In this document: positions 15,184 through 23,621 of the stretch, piece after piece
Position numbering within the stretch: the first letter of the stretch is position 1
Layout of the letters: the number at the start of each line of letters is the position of its first letter
From: DATBJJ01 sp963750915
Lineage (GTDB): Bacteria > Acidobacteriota > Vicinamibacteria > Vicinamibacterales > 2-12-FULL-66-21
DNA: 64,000 nucleotides
NCBI GenBank assembly: GCA_963750915.1
Contig: CAVVSF010000007.1
Span: forward strand, 372,001 to 436,000
Direction: 5' to 3'
Translations under genes and position numbers: made by a program
The notes under the pieces: model-generated
The model's input: only the letters and a program-made list of their open reading frames with translations
What the model was told of the DNA's origin: nothing
Databases searched by the model: none

Positions 15184-15300
15184 GGGCTCAAGGCTCAGGG
15201 CTCAAGGCTCAGGGGGCTCAGGCAAAGGCTTTGCGCCCAGAGACGTGCGACTCTGATCAGCAAGCTCTTGCCTGAGCCCTGAGCCTTGAGCCCTGAGCCT
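15184..15300. repeat. Inverted heptad element, GGCTCAG family with conserved centre
   Basis: The left arm is tandem GGCTCAA/GGCTCAG (15184-15222). The right arm is tandem CCTGAGC/CCTTGAG (15271-15300). The core GGCTCAGGCAA pairs with CTTGCCTGAGCC. The centre contains GCGACTCTGA (15247-15256) and CAAGCTCTTGCCTGAGCC (15261-15278), both repeated in the element at 25728-25838. A TTGAGC in the right arm (15286-15291) lies 18 bases before the TACGAT of the next gene and could serve as its -35 box. Confidence 0.85.
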
Positions 15301-15309
15301 TGGAAGAGT

Positions 15310-15315
15310 TACGAT
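15310..15315 (+). promoter_or_regulatory. -10 element (TACGAT) six bases before a start codon
   Basis: TACGAT at 15310-15315 is followed by 6 bases and the ATG at 15322, a spacing that predicts transcription beginning at or next to the start codon. A TTGAGC 18 bases upstream, at 15286-15291, is part of the heptad repeat. Confidence 0.45.
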
Positions 15316-15321
15316 CGAAAG

Positions 15322-15780
15322 ATGTCCCGTAAGGCCATGACCCAGACGCGATGCGCACTCTGCGGCGCCAAGGATGTCTCCGAACCCAAGGGGGAGGAGC
15401 GTTACTGTCGCGATTGCTGGGATAAGAAGATTGCCGTCGAGGAAATCGTCGCGCGCGAGTTCGCGCTGAAGCGATATATCCGCGCCCACAGCGCGGAGAA
15501 ATACCTCATCTATCACTCCACGCTCAAACGTCCCTGCGGCCAGCTCATCGTCGTCGACGACGGCTACGACCTGTTCCTCACGATGGTTCTCTATCCGAGC
15601 TTTGGCTGGGACGAGGCCGCCTATCACCTCGAGGGCGACCCCGAAGGCCGCAGCTTCGCCGAGATCCTGGTCGACGTCGTCGCCGCGGAAGTGATCGAGC
15701 CCTGGGGCGGCGGCAAGTGGCACCTCGAGATCTTCCGCTCGTCGAATCCCGAACCCGAGGACTGGAACGGCGAGATGTAG
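15322..15780 (+). CDS. Hypothetical protein with N-terminal zinc ribbon
   Basis: A 152-residue protein I do not recognise by family. The N-terminus has two CxxC pairs (CALC near residue 12, CRDC near residue 33), fitting a small zinc ribbon. The rest is acidic and aromatic, with HSTLKRPCGQLIVVDDGYD, YPSFGWDEAAYHLEGD and EPWGGGKWHLEIF. No membrane segment or signal peptide is seen, so it is probably cytoplasmic. ATG 15322 is preferred because upstream codons in this frame are repeat sequence. Confidence 0.65.
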   Translation: MSRKAMTQTRCALCGAKDVSEPKGEERYCRDCWDKKIAVEEIVAREFALKRYIRAHSAEKYLIYHSTLKRPCGQLIVVDDGYDLFLTMVLYPSFGWDEAAYHLEGDPEGRSFAEILVDVVAAEVIEPWGGGKWHLEIFRSSNPEPEDWNGEM

Positions 15781-15972
15781 GTCTCGGGTTCACGGGTGCG
15801 GGTTCGCGGCGGGTCAGTTCAGCAACCGGGAACGAGTGAGTGGCCAGGGTGCGCTCGTCTGGCAACCGCCTGTATACTGTGCGCCGTCTGCTCTGGGCCG
15901 GCTGGAACCACTGCCAGCGGGAGGCTGGCGGCGGTCAGCGGACGCCCGCCGCATCCATCGGGAGGCCAATCT

Positions 15973-16458
15973 ATGAACCGCCGCTTCGCCGTGTTCGCTG
16001 CCGTGTGTGCTATCTCCTTCCTGACCTCCGTTCCGGCCCTCGCTCAAACCAAGCCTGACGCGACGCCAGCCAAGGCGACGCCGCCGACAGCCAAAGTCAC
16101 ACCCTCGACGGCGACAGCGCCGGCCGCACCCGCCAAGTGGGTGCCGCCGATCAAGGGCACGGGCACCGTCGAGTTCATCGACACCCGCCGCCGCGTCAAA
16201 GGCGCGGTCGAGACCAACTTCAAGTTGAAGAACACGTCGAAGGGCGCGATAGCGCTGCTGGTCGTCGAAGAGCTTTGGTACAACGCCAAAGGTGAAATCG
16301 CGTCGAACGGCACCTACCGCCACCGCCAGTTGTTGAACCCGGGCGAGATCATCGAGTTCACCATCACCTCGCCGGACAAGGGCAGCCTCAACTCGAACAA
16401 CCTGATGTTCAAGCACGCGAATGGCAAGATCGACCCGAAGCGCGTGAAGAAGCTCTGA
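15973..16458 (+). CDS. Secreted protein with Ala/Thr/Pro linker and FxLYD-like domain
   Basis: A 161-residue protein. The signal peptide MNRRFAVFAAVCAISFLTS ends at the cleavage-like site ALAQ. A low-complexity Ala/Thr/Pro/Lys linker follows (residues 25-55). A compact beta domain (TGTVEFIDTRRRVKGAVE, then VVEELWYNAKGEIASNGTY) resembles FxLYD/NEAT-like sandwich domains found in secreted proteins. This assignment is tentative. GGGAGG sits about 8 bases before the ATG as the ribosome site. A TATACT box lies at 15873-15878, which would give a leader of about 90 bases. Confidence 0.6.
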   Translation: MNRRFAVFAAVCAISFLTSVPALAQTKPDATPAKATPPTAKVTPSTATAPAAPAKWVPPIKGTGTVEFIDTRRRVKGAVETNFKLKNTSKGAIALLVVEELWYNAKGEIASNGTYRHRQLLNPGEIIEFTITSPDKGSLNSNNLMFKHANGKIDPKRVKKL

Positions 16459-16508
16459 GCCCAGGCGGTCCAATACGGGCGCGGCTCTGACACGAGCCGC
16501 GCTCGCGA

Positions 16509-16514
16509 TACGAT
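16509..16514 (+). promoter_or_regulatory. Promoter of the DinB gene (CTGACA, 16 nt, TACGAT)
   Basis: CTGACA at 16487-16492 and TACGAT at 16509-16514 are spaced 16 bases apart. The ATG at 16521 comes 6 bases later, suggesting a leaderless transcript. Confidence 0.5.
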
Positions 16515-16520
16515 GCGTCC

Positions 16521-17045
16521 ATGACCGACCCGCGCTACCCGATCGGCTCTTTCTCGCCAGTCGCGAGGCCAACACCCGAGAGCCGAACCGCCTGCATCCA
16601 GCAAATCGCCGAGGCGCCAGCCCTGATCAGGGCCGCGGTCACCGGGCTCAGCGACGAACGGCTCGAAACCCCGTATCGACCTGGCGGCTGGACGCTGCGG
16701 CAGGTGCTGCACCACGTCCCCGACAGCCACATGAACGCGTACTGCCGCTTCAAGTTCGCGTTGACGGAAGACAACCCGGGAATCAAGGCGTACGACGAAG
16801 CCGCCTGGGCACGGGTGGCCGACACCGCGGGCACGCCGCCGGAGGTCTCACTGGCGCTGCTCGACGCGCTGCACCAGCGATGGGTCGTGTTGCTGAGATC
16901 GATGAACTCGGCCGATTTCGAGCGTGGACTACAGCATCCCGAGAAAGGATCGATCACCCTCGACTGGATGCTGCAGCTATACGCCTGGCACGGGCGGCAT
17001 CACGCCGCGCACATCACCTCGACGCGGACGCGGGAAGGCTGGTAG
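16521..17045 (+). CDS. DinB/YfiT-like metal-dependent transferase
   Basis: A 174-residue four-helix-bundle protein of the DinB superfamily. RPGGWTLRQVLHHVPDSHMN and YAWHGRHHAAHI carry the three metal-binding histidines of the YfiT group (His in HHVPDSH and the two in HGRHHAAH). YfiT-like proteins are bacillithiol S-transferases or putative hydrolases; the thiol partner here is unknown. Its 3' end overlaps the convergent PrcB-fusion gene by about 32 bases. It probably acts in detoxification, an inference from family only. Confidence 0.85.
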   Translation: MTDPRYPIGSFSPVARPTPESRTACIQQIAEAPALIRAAVTGLSDERLETPYRPGGWTLRQVLHHVPDSHMNAYCRFKFALTEDNPGIKAYDEAAWARVADTAGTPPEVSLALLDALHQRWVVLLRSMNSADFERGLQHPEKGSITLDWMLQLYAWHGRHHAAHITSTRTREGW

Positions 17046-17889
17046 CGCGCCGCGCGGCAAGGTTGCCGGCAAGCGGCAGTTTCCAGATCCGCCCGTTGGC
17101 AGCGTGGAAGAGACAGAGACCCCAGGCCGCGACCCAGGCCGCGGCGATCGACGCCGACAGCCACAACATCACCCAGAACGCCGTCGGCGAAAACACCAGG
17201 AAGGCAAACGCGGCGACGAGCGCGACCACCGCGGCGAGGCCGAGGAGGCCCAGGCCGATGAGCGCCTGCCAGGCGTGAAAGCGGACGAAGGCGCTGGTGC
17301 GCTCGGTCGCGAGGACGAGCGCGCCTGAAAACGGCCCGCCAAGATAGGCCATCGCGGCAGCGACCGGCGGCGTCAATCCGGTGGACGATTCGCCGGCTGC
17401 CGATGCGTTGCCGGTACGTGCGCTCGAGCTCTGCGCCTTGACGCGCGGCGTCGCCTTCGCGTCCTTACCCAGCGGGCCCGGCGCCGGCGTACCGCGCGGT
17501 TTGAAGATGATCGTGCTCTGGCCCGGCGCATCCTCCGTATCGAATCGAATCGGGCCATCGTCGCGCGGCAGGAGCGCGACGTGGTACGGCGAGGTCATGA
17601 CCTGCGCGATCGGCTGCGACGGGTCCGGCGCGGTCTCTTCGTCGACGATGACGAGAGCGTCGTCGTGGCGGCGGGCGGCGGCAATCGAGACGACGTAGCC
17701 GGGCGTCGGACGATGCCCGGCGAACACCGCCGCCGCCATCTTCGTCTCGAAATCGACGGTCGGCGGAATCGCGTCAGGACCGGCGTGCGCCGCCCAGACA
17801 GCGGCGAACGACTGCGCGTCCCGGACGACGAAACGGCGCGGTTCGACGAGGCGGCTGTCGTCGCCGCGGGCGAGGGTGTCGATGCTCAC
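17014..17889 (-). CDS. PrcB-like domain fused to a four-helix membrane domain
   Basis: A 291-residue protein starting at GTG 17889. Residues 15-125 (FETKMAAAVFAGHRPTPGY, then IIFKPRGTP) resemble the PrcB_C protease-complex-related domain. After a Ser/Ala/Gly linker (130-165), the C-terminus has PPVAAAMAYLGGPFSGALVL, FHAWQALIGLGLLGLAAV and two more hydrophobic helices. This is the DUF4870/Tic20-like pattern of small membrane proteins. No signal peptide precedes the PrcB domain, so that domain is probably cytoplasmic. It lies 13 bases downstream of the VWFA-domain gene on the same strand and is likely its operon partner. Function is not known. Confidence 0.7.
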   Translation of the reverse strand: MSIDTLARGDDSRLVEPRRFVVRDAQSFAAVWAAHAGPDAIPPTVDFETKMAAAVFAGHRPTPGYVVSIAAARRHDDALVIVDEETAPDPSQPIAQVMTSPYHVALLPRDDGPIRFDTEDAPGQSTIIFKPRGTPAPGPLGKDAKATPRVKAQSSSARTGNASAAGESSTGLTPPVAAAMAYLGGPFSGALVLATERTSAFVRFHAWQALIGLGLLGLAAVVALVAAFAFLVFSPTAFWVMLWLSASIAAAWVAAWGLCLFHAANGRIWKLPLAGNLAARRATSLPASASR

Positions 17890-17902
17890 GAGGGGCGCAC
17901 CA

Positions 17903-20026
17903 CTATCGCACCGTGAACTCGACTTCGCGCGCCGCCGTCGCGCCGTTCGAAAGCAGCGACTGCGCTTCGACCTTGAGGACGTAGCGGCCGGGCGCGACGC
18001 CCTTGAGCGGTATCTTGGCGAGGTGGCCGAACGTGCCGATGGTGCCCTTCAGCTCTTCGCTGCGGCGTTCGTCGCGGGAGCTGAAAATCACCGTGCCGTT
18101 GTCGGCGGTCACCGTCGTACGAATCTCGACGCGGTGCGGCGTACCGGCCTTGTTGTCGTAGACGTCGGCCGCGAGGAAGACCTCGTCGCCGCTCGGGAAC
18201 TCGCGCAGCGCCGACGGTGAGGCCGGCAGGATGTCCTTGAAACCAGGGTCGACGTTCGCCGTCGGCATCCGGCTCGCCGCGACCGACGTCAGGAGGAGAC
18301 CGCCGAGCGCGAGGTCGGTCTTGCTGAAATCGGGGACGTCGAGGTCGTACATGACCGAGCCGACCGAGCCGCCGACGCTCTCGCGGGCGCCGATCTTCAG
18401 CTGATAGCGCCCGGGCGGCAGGGCGATCCGGCGCGTGAGCCTCACGCCGTTCTTGGCGACGACCGCATGGGTATCCGGCTTCAACCGCAGCTCCGCCGTG
18501 TCCTTGGCGCCGTCGCGAACCTTCGCGCTCTCGTCCAGCGCCACGATCGCGAGCTCGAGGTCGTTGGCGAAGACGCCCTTGTCTTCCTTGAATTTCAGCC
18601 CGGCGCCATCGACCTCGACGACCACCAGCACCGACGCGCCCTTGTTCTTCGCCGTCGGCGAACCAGCCATCGGCGCGGCAAACGCCGAGATGGAGAGCCC
18701 GGTCACCGGCACCGGGCTGTCGAGCGCTTCCCGCATCGCAATCGACGCGGCGATGCCGGCCGGCGCCGGCGTCCCGGCCGGTGGCCGGCCGCGCGGCGCG
18801 ACGTAGCCCTTGCGCGCCCGCACCTGCAGCGACGAATTCTTCAACCTGACGTTGATGCCGCGGAACTGCCCGTCACGCCGGGTGTCGGTCGAGTAGTAGC
18901 CCAGCACGTAATAACTGCTGTTGTCGCGGACGATGCGGCCGAAGCTGTTGCTGAAGTCGTTGGAGTTGACGGCGGCAAAGCCGCCGGTCTCGCTCGCCAG
19001 CGTGCGCAGGCTGTCCTGCGAGATGCGGAGCTCGTCCTGCAGCGCACTGAGGCCAAGACCGAGCGAAGGGTCGTTGGGGAGCGCCCCGATTTCCGCCCCC
19101 TCGTCGAAGCTCGTCAGCCCGCGCGGGTCGACCGCGTAGTAGCTGACGTTGGCCCGCGTCGCCGCGGCAATCGCGTCCTGGCCGTAGCCGCGGATGTCCG
19201 ACGCGTACTGGTTGTTGATCGGATCGTAGATGTCGTAGTCGATGCCTTCGCTGAAGAACACGACGGCCTTGCGGCGGCCGCGGATGCCGGCCATGTAGTC
19301 GGCGACGTTCTTCAGCACCGTGAAGGTGTTGCGCGCCTTGTAGACGCGAATCGCCTCCGACGGATCACCGGGCCGCCCGCCGAGGCCCATGCCTTGCGTG
19401 CGGTAGTACTCGTCGACGCGCTCGAGCGTCGGCGAGCGCTCCTTCTGTCCCATGAACTGGTCGACCGATCGCATCAGGCGCTGGTGGCTGCTCGTGAACT
19501 CCTGGCTGCCGCCCTTGGCACCGCCGGTCGTCACGATCGCGGCAACGTCGTTCGCGCCGAGGTAGCGGTCGATGAACTGGCGAGCGGCGACCTTGACGCG
19601 CGCGCTGCGCGAGAACGCGGTGTTGAGATCGTCGAGGACGATGACGTAGATGCGGCCGTTGAAGTCGTTGCGGTTGCTGCGGACGTCCGGTTCGATCGGC
19701 GTCGCCTTGAAGAGCGGCGGGTCGAAGCTTTCGACCGGGATGTCGACGAGCGAGAAGTTGGCGACGGTCTGCGGCTTGCCCTGCTCCAGGATCTGGAAGT
19801 CGTCCTTCTTGAGATCGCGGACGAAGTTGCCCTGCTGATCGGTGACGATGGCGTCCACCTCGACGTAGTTGACCTCGACCTTGAAGGTCATCGGCGGCTG
19901 GTCGGACGACCCGGCCGGCGGCGGCGCTGGCGGCTGCGGCCTGGGCGCCGGCGTCTGCGCCGGGACGACGAGCGTCGCGGCGAGCAGCATCAGGAGAACG
20001 ATGGAGCCAGGGAGTCTCTTGCGCAT
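17903..20026 (-). CDS. Secreted acidobacterial VWFA-related domain protein
   Basis: A 707-residue protein with a signal peptide (MRKRLPGSIVLLMLLAATLVV) and a Pro-rich linker. The VWFA-related domain (TIGR03436 type) opens with FKVEVNYVEVDAIVTDQQGN and LKKDDFQILEQGKPQ. The segment VIVLDDLNTAFSRSA stands where a metal-ion-dependent adhesion site (DxSxS) would be but lacks the full motif. The middle contains GIRGRRKAVVFFSEGID. The C-terminal third is beta-rich and carries RYQLKIGARES. Such proteins are abundant in Acidobacteriota and probably mediate extracytoplasmic binding; no partner is known. The gene leads an apparent two-gene operon with the PrcB fusion. Confidence 0.85.
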   Translation of the reverse strand: MRKRLPGSIVLLMLLAATLVVPAQTPAPRPQPPAPPPAGSSDQPPMTFKVEVNYVEVDAIVTDQQGNFVRDLKKDDFQILEQGKPQTVANFSLVDIPVESFDPPLFKATPIEPDVRSNRNDFNGRIYVIVLDDLNTAFSRSARVKVAARQFIDRYLGANDVAAIVTTGGAKGGSQEFTSSHQRLMRSVDQFMGQKERSPTLERVDEYYRTQGMGLGGRPGDPSEAIRVYKARNTFTVLKNVADYMAGIRGRRKAVVFFSEGIDYDIYDPINNQYASDIRGYGQDAIAAATRANVSYYAVDPRGLTSFDEGAEIGALPNDPSLGLGLSALQDELRISQDSLRTLASETGGFAAVNSNDFSNSFGRIVRDNSSYYVLGYYSTDTRRDGQFRGINVRLKNSSLQVRARKGYVAPRGRPPAGTPAPAGIAASIAMREALDSPVPVTGLSISAFAAPMAGSPTAKNKGASVLVVVEVDGAGLKFKEDKGVFANDLELAIVALDESAKVRDGAKDTAELRLKPDTHAVVAKNGVRLTRRIALPPGRYQLKIGARESVGGSVGSVMYDLDVPDFSKTDLALGGLLLTSVAASRMPTANVDPGFKDILPASPSALREFPSGDEVFLAADVYDNKAGTPHRVEIRTTVTADNGTVIFSSRDERRSEELKGTIGTFGHLAKIPLKGVAPGRYVLKVEAQSLLSNGATAAREVEFTVR

Positions 20027-20109
20027 AAGTCACCGACAGCGGCGCCAGGCCTCTTCATTATATGACCCTGCCGGGATGGCGCTGGTTTCATCTGTCGGAC
20101 GCGGATCGC

Positions 20110-20115
20110 TATACT
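20110..20115 (+). promoter_or_regulatory. -10 element (TATACT) six bases before the M24 peptidase start
   Basis: TATACT at 20110-20115 precedes the ATG at 20122 by 6 bases. No strong -35 is visible. The spacing again predicts a leaderless message and argues for 20122 over the upstream in-frame ATG at 20062. Confidence 0.5.
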
Positions 20116-20121
20116 CGAAGG

Positions 20122-21303
20122 ATGTCGTTGCCCATCGAGGCGGTCCAGCAGGCGCTCCGGGAGGAGCGGCTCGACGGCTGGCTGCTCTACGACTTCCAGG
20201 GATCGAACCCGATTGCCTCGCGACTGTCAGGCCTCGCCTCGTCGGGCAAGATGGCGACGCGGCGCTGGTACTACCTCGTCCCTGCCGAGGGGGCGCCGCG
20301 CGGCCTGGTCCACGCCATCGAGCGCCACAATCTCGACGACCTGCCTGGCGAGAAGCGCCCGTACGCGGGGCGGGAACAGTTGGCCTCCGAGCTGAAGCAC
20401 TTGCTCGAGGGCATGAGCCGGGTGGCGATGGAGTACTCGCCCGGCAACGCGATCCCGTACGTGTCGCGGGTCGACGCCGGGACGGTCGAGACCGTCCGCC
20501 AGTGCGGGCCCGAGGTGGTCTCGTCGGGCGACCTGGTCCAGCGATTCGAGGCCGTGTGGACCGACGCGGCGTTCGCTTCGCACGTCGCGGCCGCCGAGCG
20601 GCTCTACCGCATCAAGGATCGCGCATTCGAGCTGATCCGTTCGCGGATGAAGGCTGGCGGCCTGCTCACGGAAATCGAAGTCCAGGAGGCCATGAGCGAC
20701 TGGTTCCGCGAGGAGGGCCTCGTCGCCGGATCGCCGCCGAACGTCTCGGCGCAGGAGAACGCGGGCAACCCGCACTACCAGGCCACCCGGGCCGTTCACC
20801 GCGCCATTCGTCCCAACGAGTCCGTGCTGATCGATCTCTGGGGTAAGCTGCCAGAGGAGGGTGCGGTCTACGCCGACATCACCTGGGTCGGCTATACCGG
20901 CACGGCCATCCCCGGCGAGCTGCGGGCTGCGTTCGCGGCGGCGCGCGACGGCCGGGATGCGGCCGTGGACCTGGTGCAGTCAGCGGCGCGGGACGGCCGC
21001 GAGCTCCGCGGCTTCGAAGTCGACCGCGCCTGCCGCGCGGTCATCGACACGGCCGGCTTTGGTCGGCTGTTCATTCATCGAACCGGCCACAGCCTCGGCG
21101 AGAACGTCCACGGCAACGGTGTGCACATGGACGACTACGAGACTCACGATACGCGGCGGCTGCTGCCGGGCACCGGGTTCACGATTGAACCGGGCGTCTA
21201 TACCGACCGATACGGCGTCAGGACCGAAATCAACATGTTCGTCAACGAGCGCGAGGCGATCGTCACCGGCCCGCGCCAGCAAGACATTCTGGTGCTCACG
21301 TAG
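20122..21303 (+). CDS. M24 family metallopeptidase (Xaa-Pro aminopeptidase-like)
   Basis: A 393-residue cytoplasmic protein with a creatinase-like N-terminal domain and a C-terminal pita-bread fold. Metal ligands can be followed: Asp in VLIDLWGK, Asp in YADITWVG, His in HRTGHSLGENVHG, Glu in FTIEPGVYTD and Glu in RTEINMFV. The family removes N-terminal residues before proline. An upstream in-frame ATG at 20062 would add MTLPGWRWFHLSDADRYTRR, but the promoter-like box at 20110 lies inside it. HtrA follows 29 bases after the stop and may be co-transcribed. Confidence 0.88.
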   Translation: MSLPIEAVQQALREERLDGWLLYDFQGSNPIASRLSGLASSGKMATRRWYYLVPAEGAPRGLVHAIERHNLDDLPGEKRPYAGREQLASELKHLLEGMSRVAMEYSPGNAIPYVSRVDAGTVETVRQCGPEVVSSGDLVQRFEAVWTDAAFASHVAAAERLYRIKDRAFELIRSRMKAGGLLTEIEVQEAMSDWFREEGLVAGSPPNVSAQENAGNPHYQATRAVHRAIRPNESVLIDLWGKLPEEGAVYADITWVGYTGTAIPGELRAAFAAARDGRDAAVDLVQSAARDGRELRGFEVDRACRAVIDTAGFGRLFIHRTGHSLGENVHGNGVHMDDYETHDTRRLLPGTGFTIEPGVYTDRYGVRTEINMFVNEREAIVTGPRQQDILVLT

Positions 21304-21332
21304 GACTGGAAGAGGAAGCAGGGAGAACGACG

Positions 21333-22889
21333 ATGCCGACGCGCAAGACCACGCTCTTTTATATCGTCCTCATCGCGATAGCCTCGGCGGCTGTCGGCAT
21401 GGTCATCTCGTCGCAGTGGGGGCTTCCCGCGGCGTCCTCGGCCCAGACCGTGACGGTACCTCCGGCCAACACCGCGCCGCTCGGCGGGCCGGTCGACGCG
21501 ACGACCTTCCGCAACATCGCCAAGACGCAGGCGCCGGTTGTCGTCAATATCCGGACGTCGGCGCGCGTGCGGCGCGAGACGACTGACGCGACCGACGAGA
21601 TGTTCCGGCGCTTCTTCGGGCAGCAGAACCCGCGAGGGCGCGGCCGTTCGACGCCGGAAGAGCCGCCGGTGCAGCAGGGCGCGGGCACGGGCTTCATCAT
21701 CGACAAGGCCGGCTTCATCCTCACCAACAACCACGTCGTCGAGGACGCGGAAGACATTCAGGTCGGGCTCTACGGCGCGAACATGTCGAACCCGAACGAG
21801 CATCTCTATGCCGCCAAGGTGATCGGGCGCGACGTCCTGACCGACAGCGCGCTCATCCAGCTGACGGAGATGCCGTCGGGACCGCTCCAGGAAGCCAAGT
21901 TCGGCGACTCGGAACAGATGCAGCCCGGTGACTGGGTGATGGCCATCGGCAACCCGTTCAACCTGAGCCACACGGTTACCGTCGGCGTTGTCTCGGCGAT
22001 CGGCCGGCCCTTCGGCGGGCTGCCGAACCGGCCGCAGAACATGATCCAGACCGACGCCGCGATCAATCCCGGCAACTCCGGCGGACCGCTGTTGAACGTG
22101 CGCGGCGAAGTCGTCGGCATGAACACGGCGATCTACACCGATCAGCGGTCGGCCAACATCGGCATCGGCTTCGCGACGCCGATCAACGCGATTCGCGAGA
22201 TCATGCCGCAGCTGCGCACGGGCAAAGTCGTGCGCGGCGTCATCGGCGTCAGCGTGCGCACTTACCCGCTGTCCAAGGAGGACGCGCAGGCATTCGGCCT
22301 GCCGAACACCAACGGCGCGGTGCTGATCAACGTCGCGGCGGGCCAGCCGGCCGACAAGGCCGGGCTCCAGCCGGGCGACGTCGTCACCGAGTACAACGGC
22401 CGTCCGGTCACCGACAGCGACGCCCTCGTCTCGATGGTCGTGGCCACCAAGCCGGGCTCGATCGTGCCGCTCACGGTCTACCGCGACGGCAAGCGCCAGT
22501 CGAAGAACATCACGATCGGCGAGCTCGATCTCGACGCCGAGCAGGGCGCGAGCCGACCCGAGCAGACGGAGAACGACACCGAGCCGACGACGACCGACTT
22601 CGGGATGGTGATCGCGCCGATCACGCCGGAAGACGCGCGCGAGCTCCAGCTCCCCCGCGAGCGGGGCGGCGCCATCGTCAGCAGCGTGAACCGCGCCAGC
22701 CCGGCCAGCAACGCCGGCGTGGTGCCGAACGACGTCATCCTCGCGATCAATCGCGTCGCGGTGACGAACGTGGCGCAGGTGACGCGCGAGCTGCAGCGCG
22801 CCCCCGCCGGCTCGACAGTGTTCATGCTGGTGTGGCGCGTCGGCCCGAACGGCGGCCAGGAGAACTTCCTGACGCTGCGGAAAAGGTGA
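21333..22889 (+). CDS. Periplasmic serine protease of the HtrA/DegQ family with two PDZ domains
   Basis: A 518-residue protein. An N-terminal hydrophobic segment (LFYIVLIAIASAAVGMVIS) anchors or exports it. The trypsin-like domain has the catalytic triad His134 (LTNNHVVED), Asp171 (LTDSALIQL) and Ser249 (INPGNSGGPLLN). Two PDZ domains follow, near residues 305-390 and 420-510, separated by an acidic linker (PEQTENDTEPTTTD). The family degrades misfolded envelope proteins. A purine-rich ribosome site (GCAGGGAGAA) precedes the ATG. Confidence 0.92.
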   Translation: MPTRKTTLFYIVLIAIASAAVGMVISSQWGLPAASSAQTVTVPPANTAPLGGPVDATTFRNIAKTQAPVVVNIRTSARVRRETTDATDEMFRRFFGQQNPRGRGRSTPEEPPVQQGAGTGFIIDKAGFILTNNHVVEDAEDIQVGLYGANMSNPNEHLYAAKVIGRDVLTDSALIQLTEMPSGPLQEAKFGDSEQMQPGDWVMAIGNPFNLSHTVTVGVVSAIGRPFGGLPNRPQNMIQTDAAINPGNSGGPLLNVRGEVVGMNTAIYTDQRSANIGIGFATPINAIREIMPQLRTGKVVRGVIGVSVRTYPLSKEDAQAFGLPNTNGAVLINVAAGQPADKAGLQPGDVVTEYNGRPVTDSDALVSMVVATKPGSIVPLTVYRDGKRQSKNITIGELDLDAEQGASRPEQTENDTEPTTTDFGMVIAPITPEDARELQLPRERGGAIVSSVNRASPASNAGVVPNDVILAINRVAVTNVAQVTRELQRAPAGSTVFMLVWRVGPNGGQENFLTLRKR

Positions 22890-23035
22890 AAAGGCTCAGG
22901 GCTCAGGGCTCAAGGCTTAGGGCTCAGGGTCTCAAGGCTCAGGCACGACCTTCGACGGCATGTTCGAGGGTCTTACCTGAGCCCTGAGCCCTGAGCCCTG
23001 AGCCTTGAGCCCTGCGCCCTGCGCCCTGAGCCCTG
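22890..23035. repeat. Inverted heptad element, GGCTCAG family
   Basis: The left arm (22892-22942) is tandem GGCTCAG/GGCTCAA, the right arm (22977-23035) tandem CCTGAGC/CCCTGCG. The roughly 34-base centre differs from the one shared by the elements at 15184 and 25728. The right arm runs directly into TATAAT of the CYTH gene, so folding of the element would approach the transcription start. Confidence 0.85.
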
Positions 23036-23041
23036 TATAAT
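23036..23041 (+). promoter_or_regulatory. -10 element (TATAAT) at the edge of a heptad array
   Basis: A perfect TATAAT follows the last repeat word, 7 bases before the GTG start at 23049, predicting a leaderless transcript. The expected -35 position falls inside the repeat and reads TGCGCC, a poor match. Confidence 0.5.
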
Positions 23042-23048
23042 CCCGCCC

Positions 23049-23621
23049 GTGTCCACCACCACCCTCGAGCGCGAAATCAAGCTGCGGTTCTCGTCGGCGG
23101 AAGAAGCGCGCGCCGCCATCCTCGCCGCGGGCGCGACGCCGATGCTCGGGCGCCGCCTCCAGGAAGATGTCCTGCTCGATACCGACGACGAGTCGCTTCG
23201 ACGCCGCCGCTGCGTCCTGCGCGTGCGGCTGGAGAACGGCAAGAGCCGGCTGACGTTCAAGGGGCCGGTAGAGCCCGGACTCATGAAGGTCCGCGAAGAA
23301 CTCGAGACGGTCGTCGGCGACGGCTCGCTGCTGCTGCGAGTCCTGACCGAGCTCGGCCTTCACATCTGGTTCCGCTACGAGAAGTACCGCGAGGAGTTCG
23401 CCCACGGCGACGTCATCGTCGCGATCGACGAGACTCCGGTCGGCATCTACATCGAGATCGAGGGCAGCGAAGCCGGGATCCAGGACATGGCGCGGGCGCT
23501 CGGACGGGACGAGCCCGACTACATCAACGAGTCGTACCGCGGGCTGTTCCTGCAGCACCGCGAGGCGCTGGGCCTCACCGGCCACGACATGGTGTTCGAC
23601 GAATCGGATGGCGGACGCTGA
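23049..23621 (+). CDS. CYTH domain protein (class IV adenylate cyclase/triphosphatase-like)
   Basis: A 190-residue protein with the CYTH signature ExExK (EREIKLRF, residues 6-11). Basic and acidic pairs line the tunnel fold (LRVRLENGKSRLTFKGP, EELETVV, IEIEGSEAGI). CYTH enzymes act on nucleoside or inorganic triphosphates; which substrate is used here cannot be told. The start is GTG. It overlaps the next gene by 14 bases, so translation of the two is probably coupled. Confidence 0.85.
   Translation: MSTTTLEREIKLRFSSAEEARAAILAAGATPMLGRRLQEDVLLDTDDESLRRRRCVLRVRLENGKSRLTFKGPVEPGLMKVREELETVVGDGSLLLRVLTELGLHIWFRYEKYREEFAHGDVIVAIDETPVGIYIEIEGSEAGIQDMARALGRDEPDYINESYRGLFLQHREALGLTGHDMVFDESDGGR

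Noticed and set aside
15184..15300. Possible CRISPR array
   Set aside because: Repeats are 7 bases with no spacers and no cas genes; the heptad arrays elsewhere fail for the same reason.
20062..20121. Upstream ATG for the M24 peptidase
   Set aside because: The added 20 residues are unconserved and contain a promoter-like TATACT; ATG 20122 fits better.
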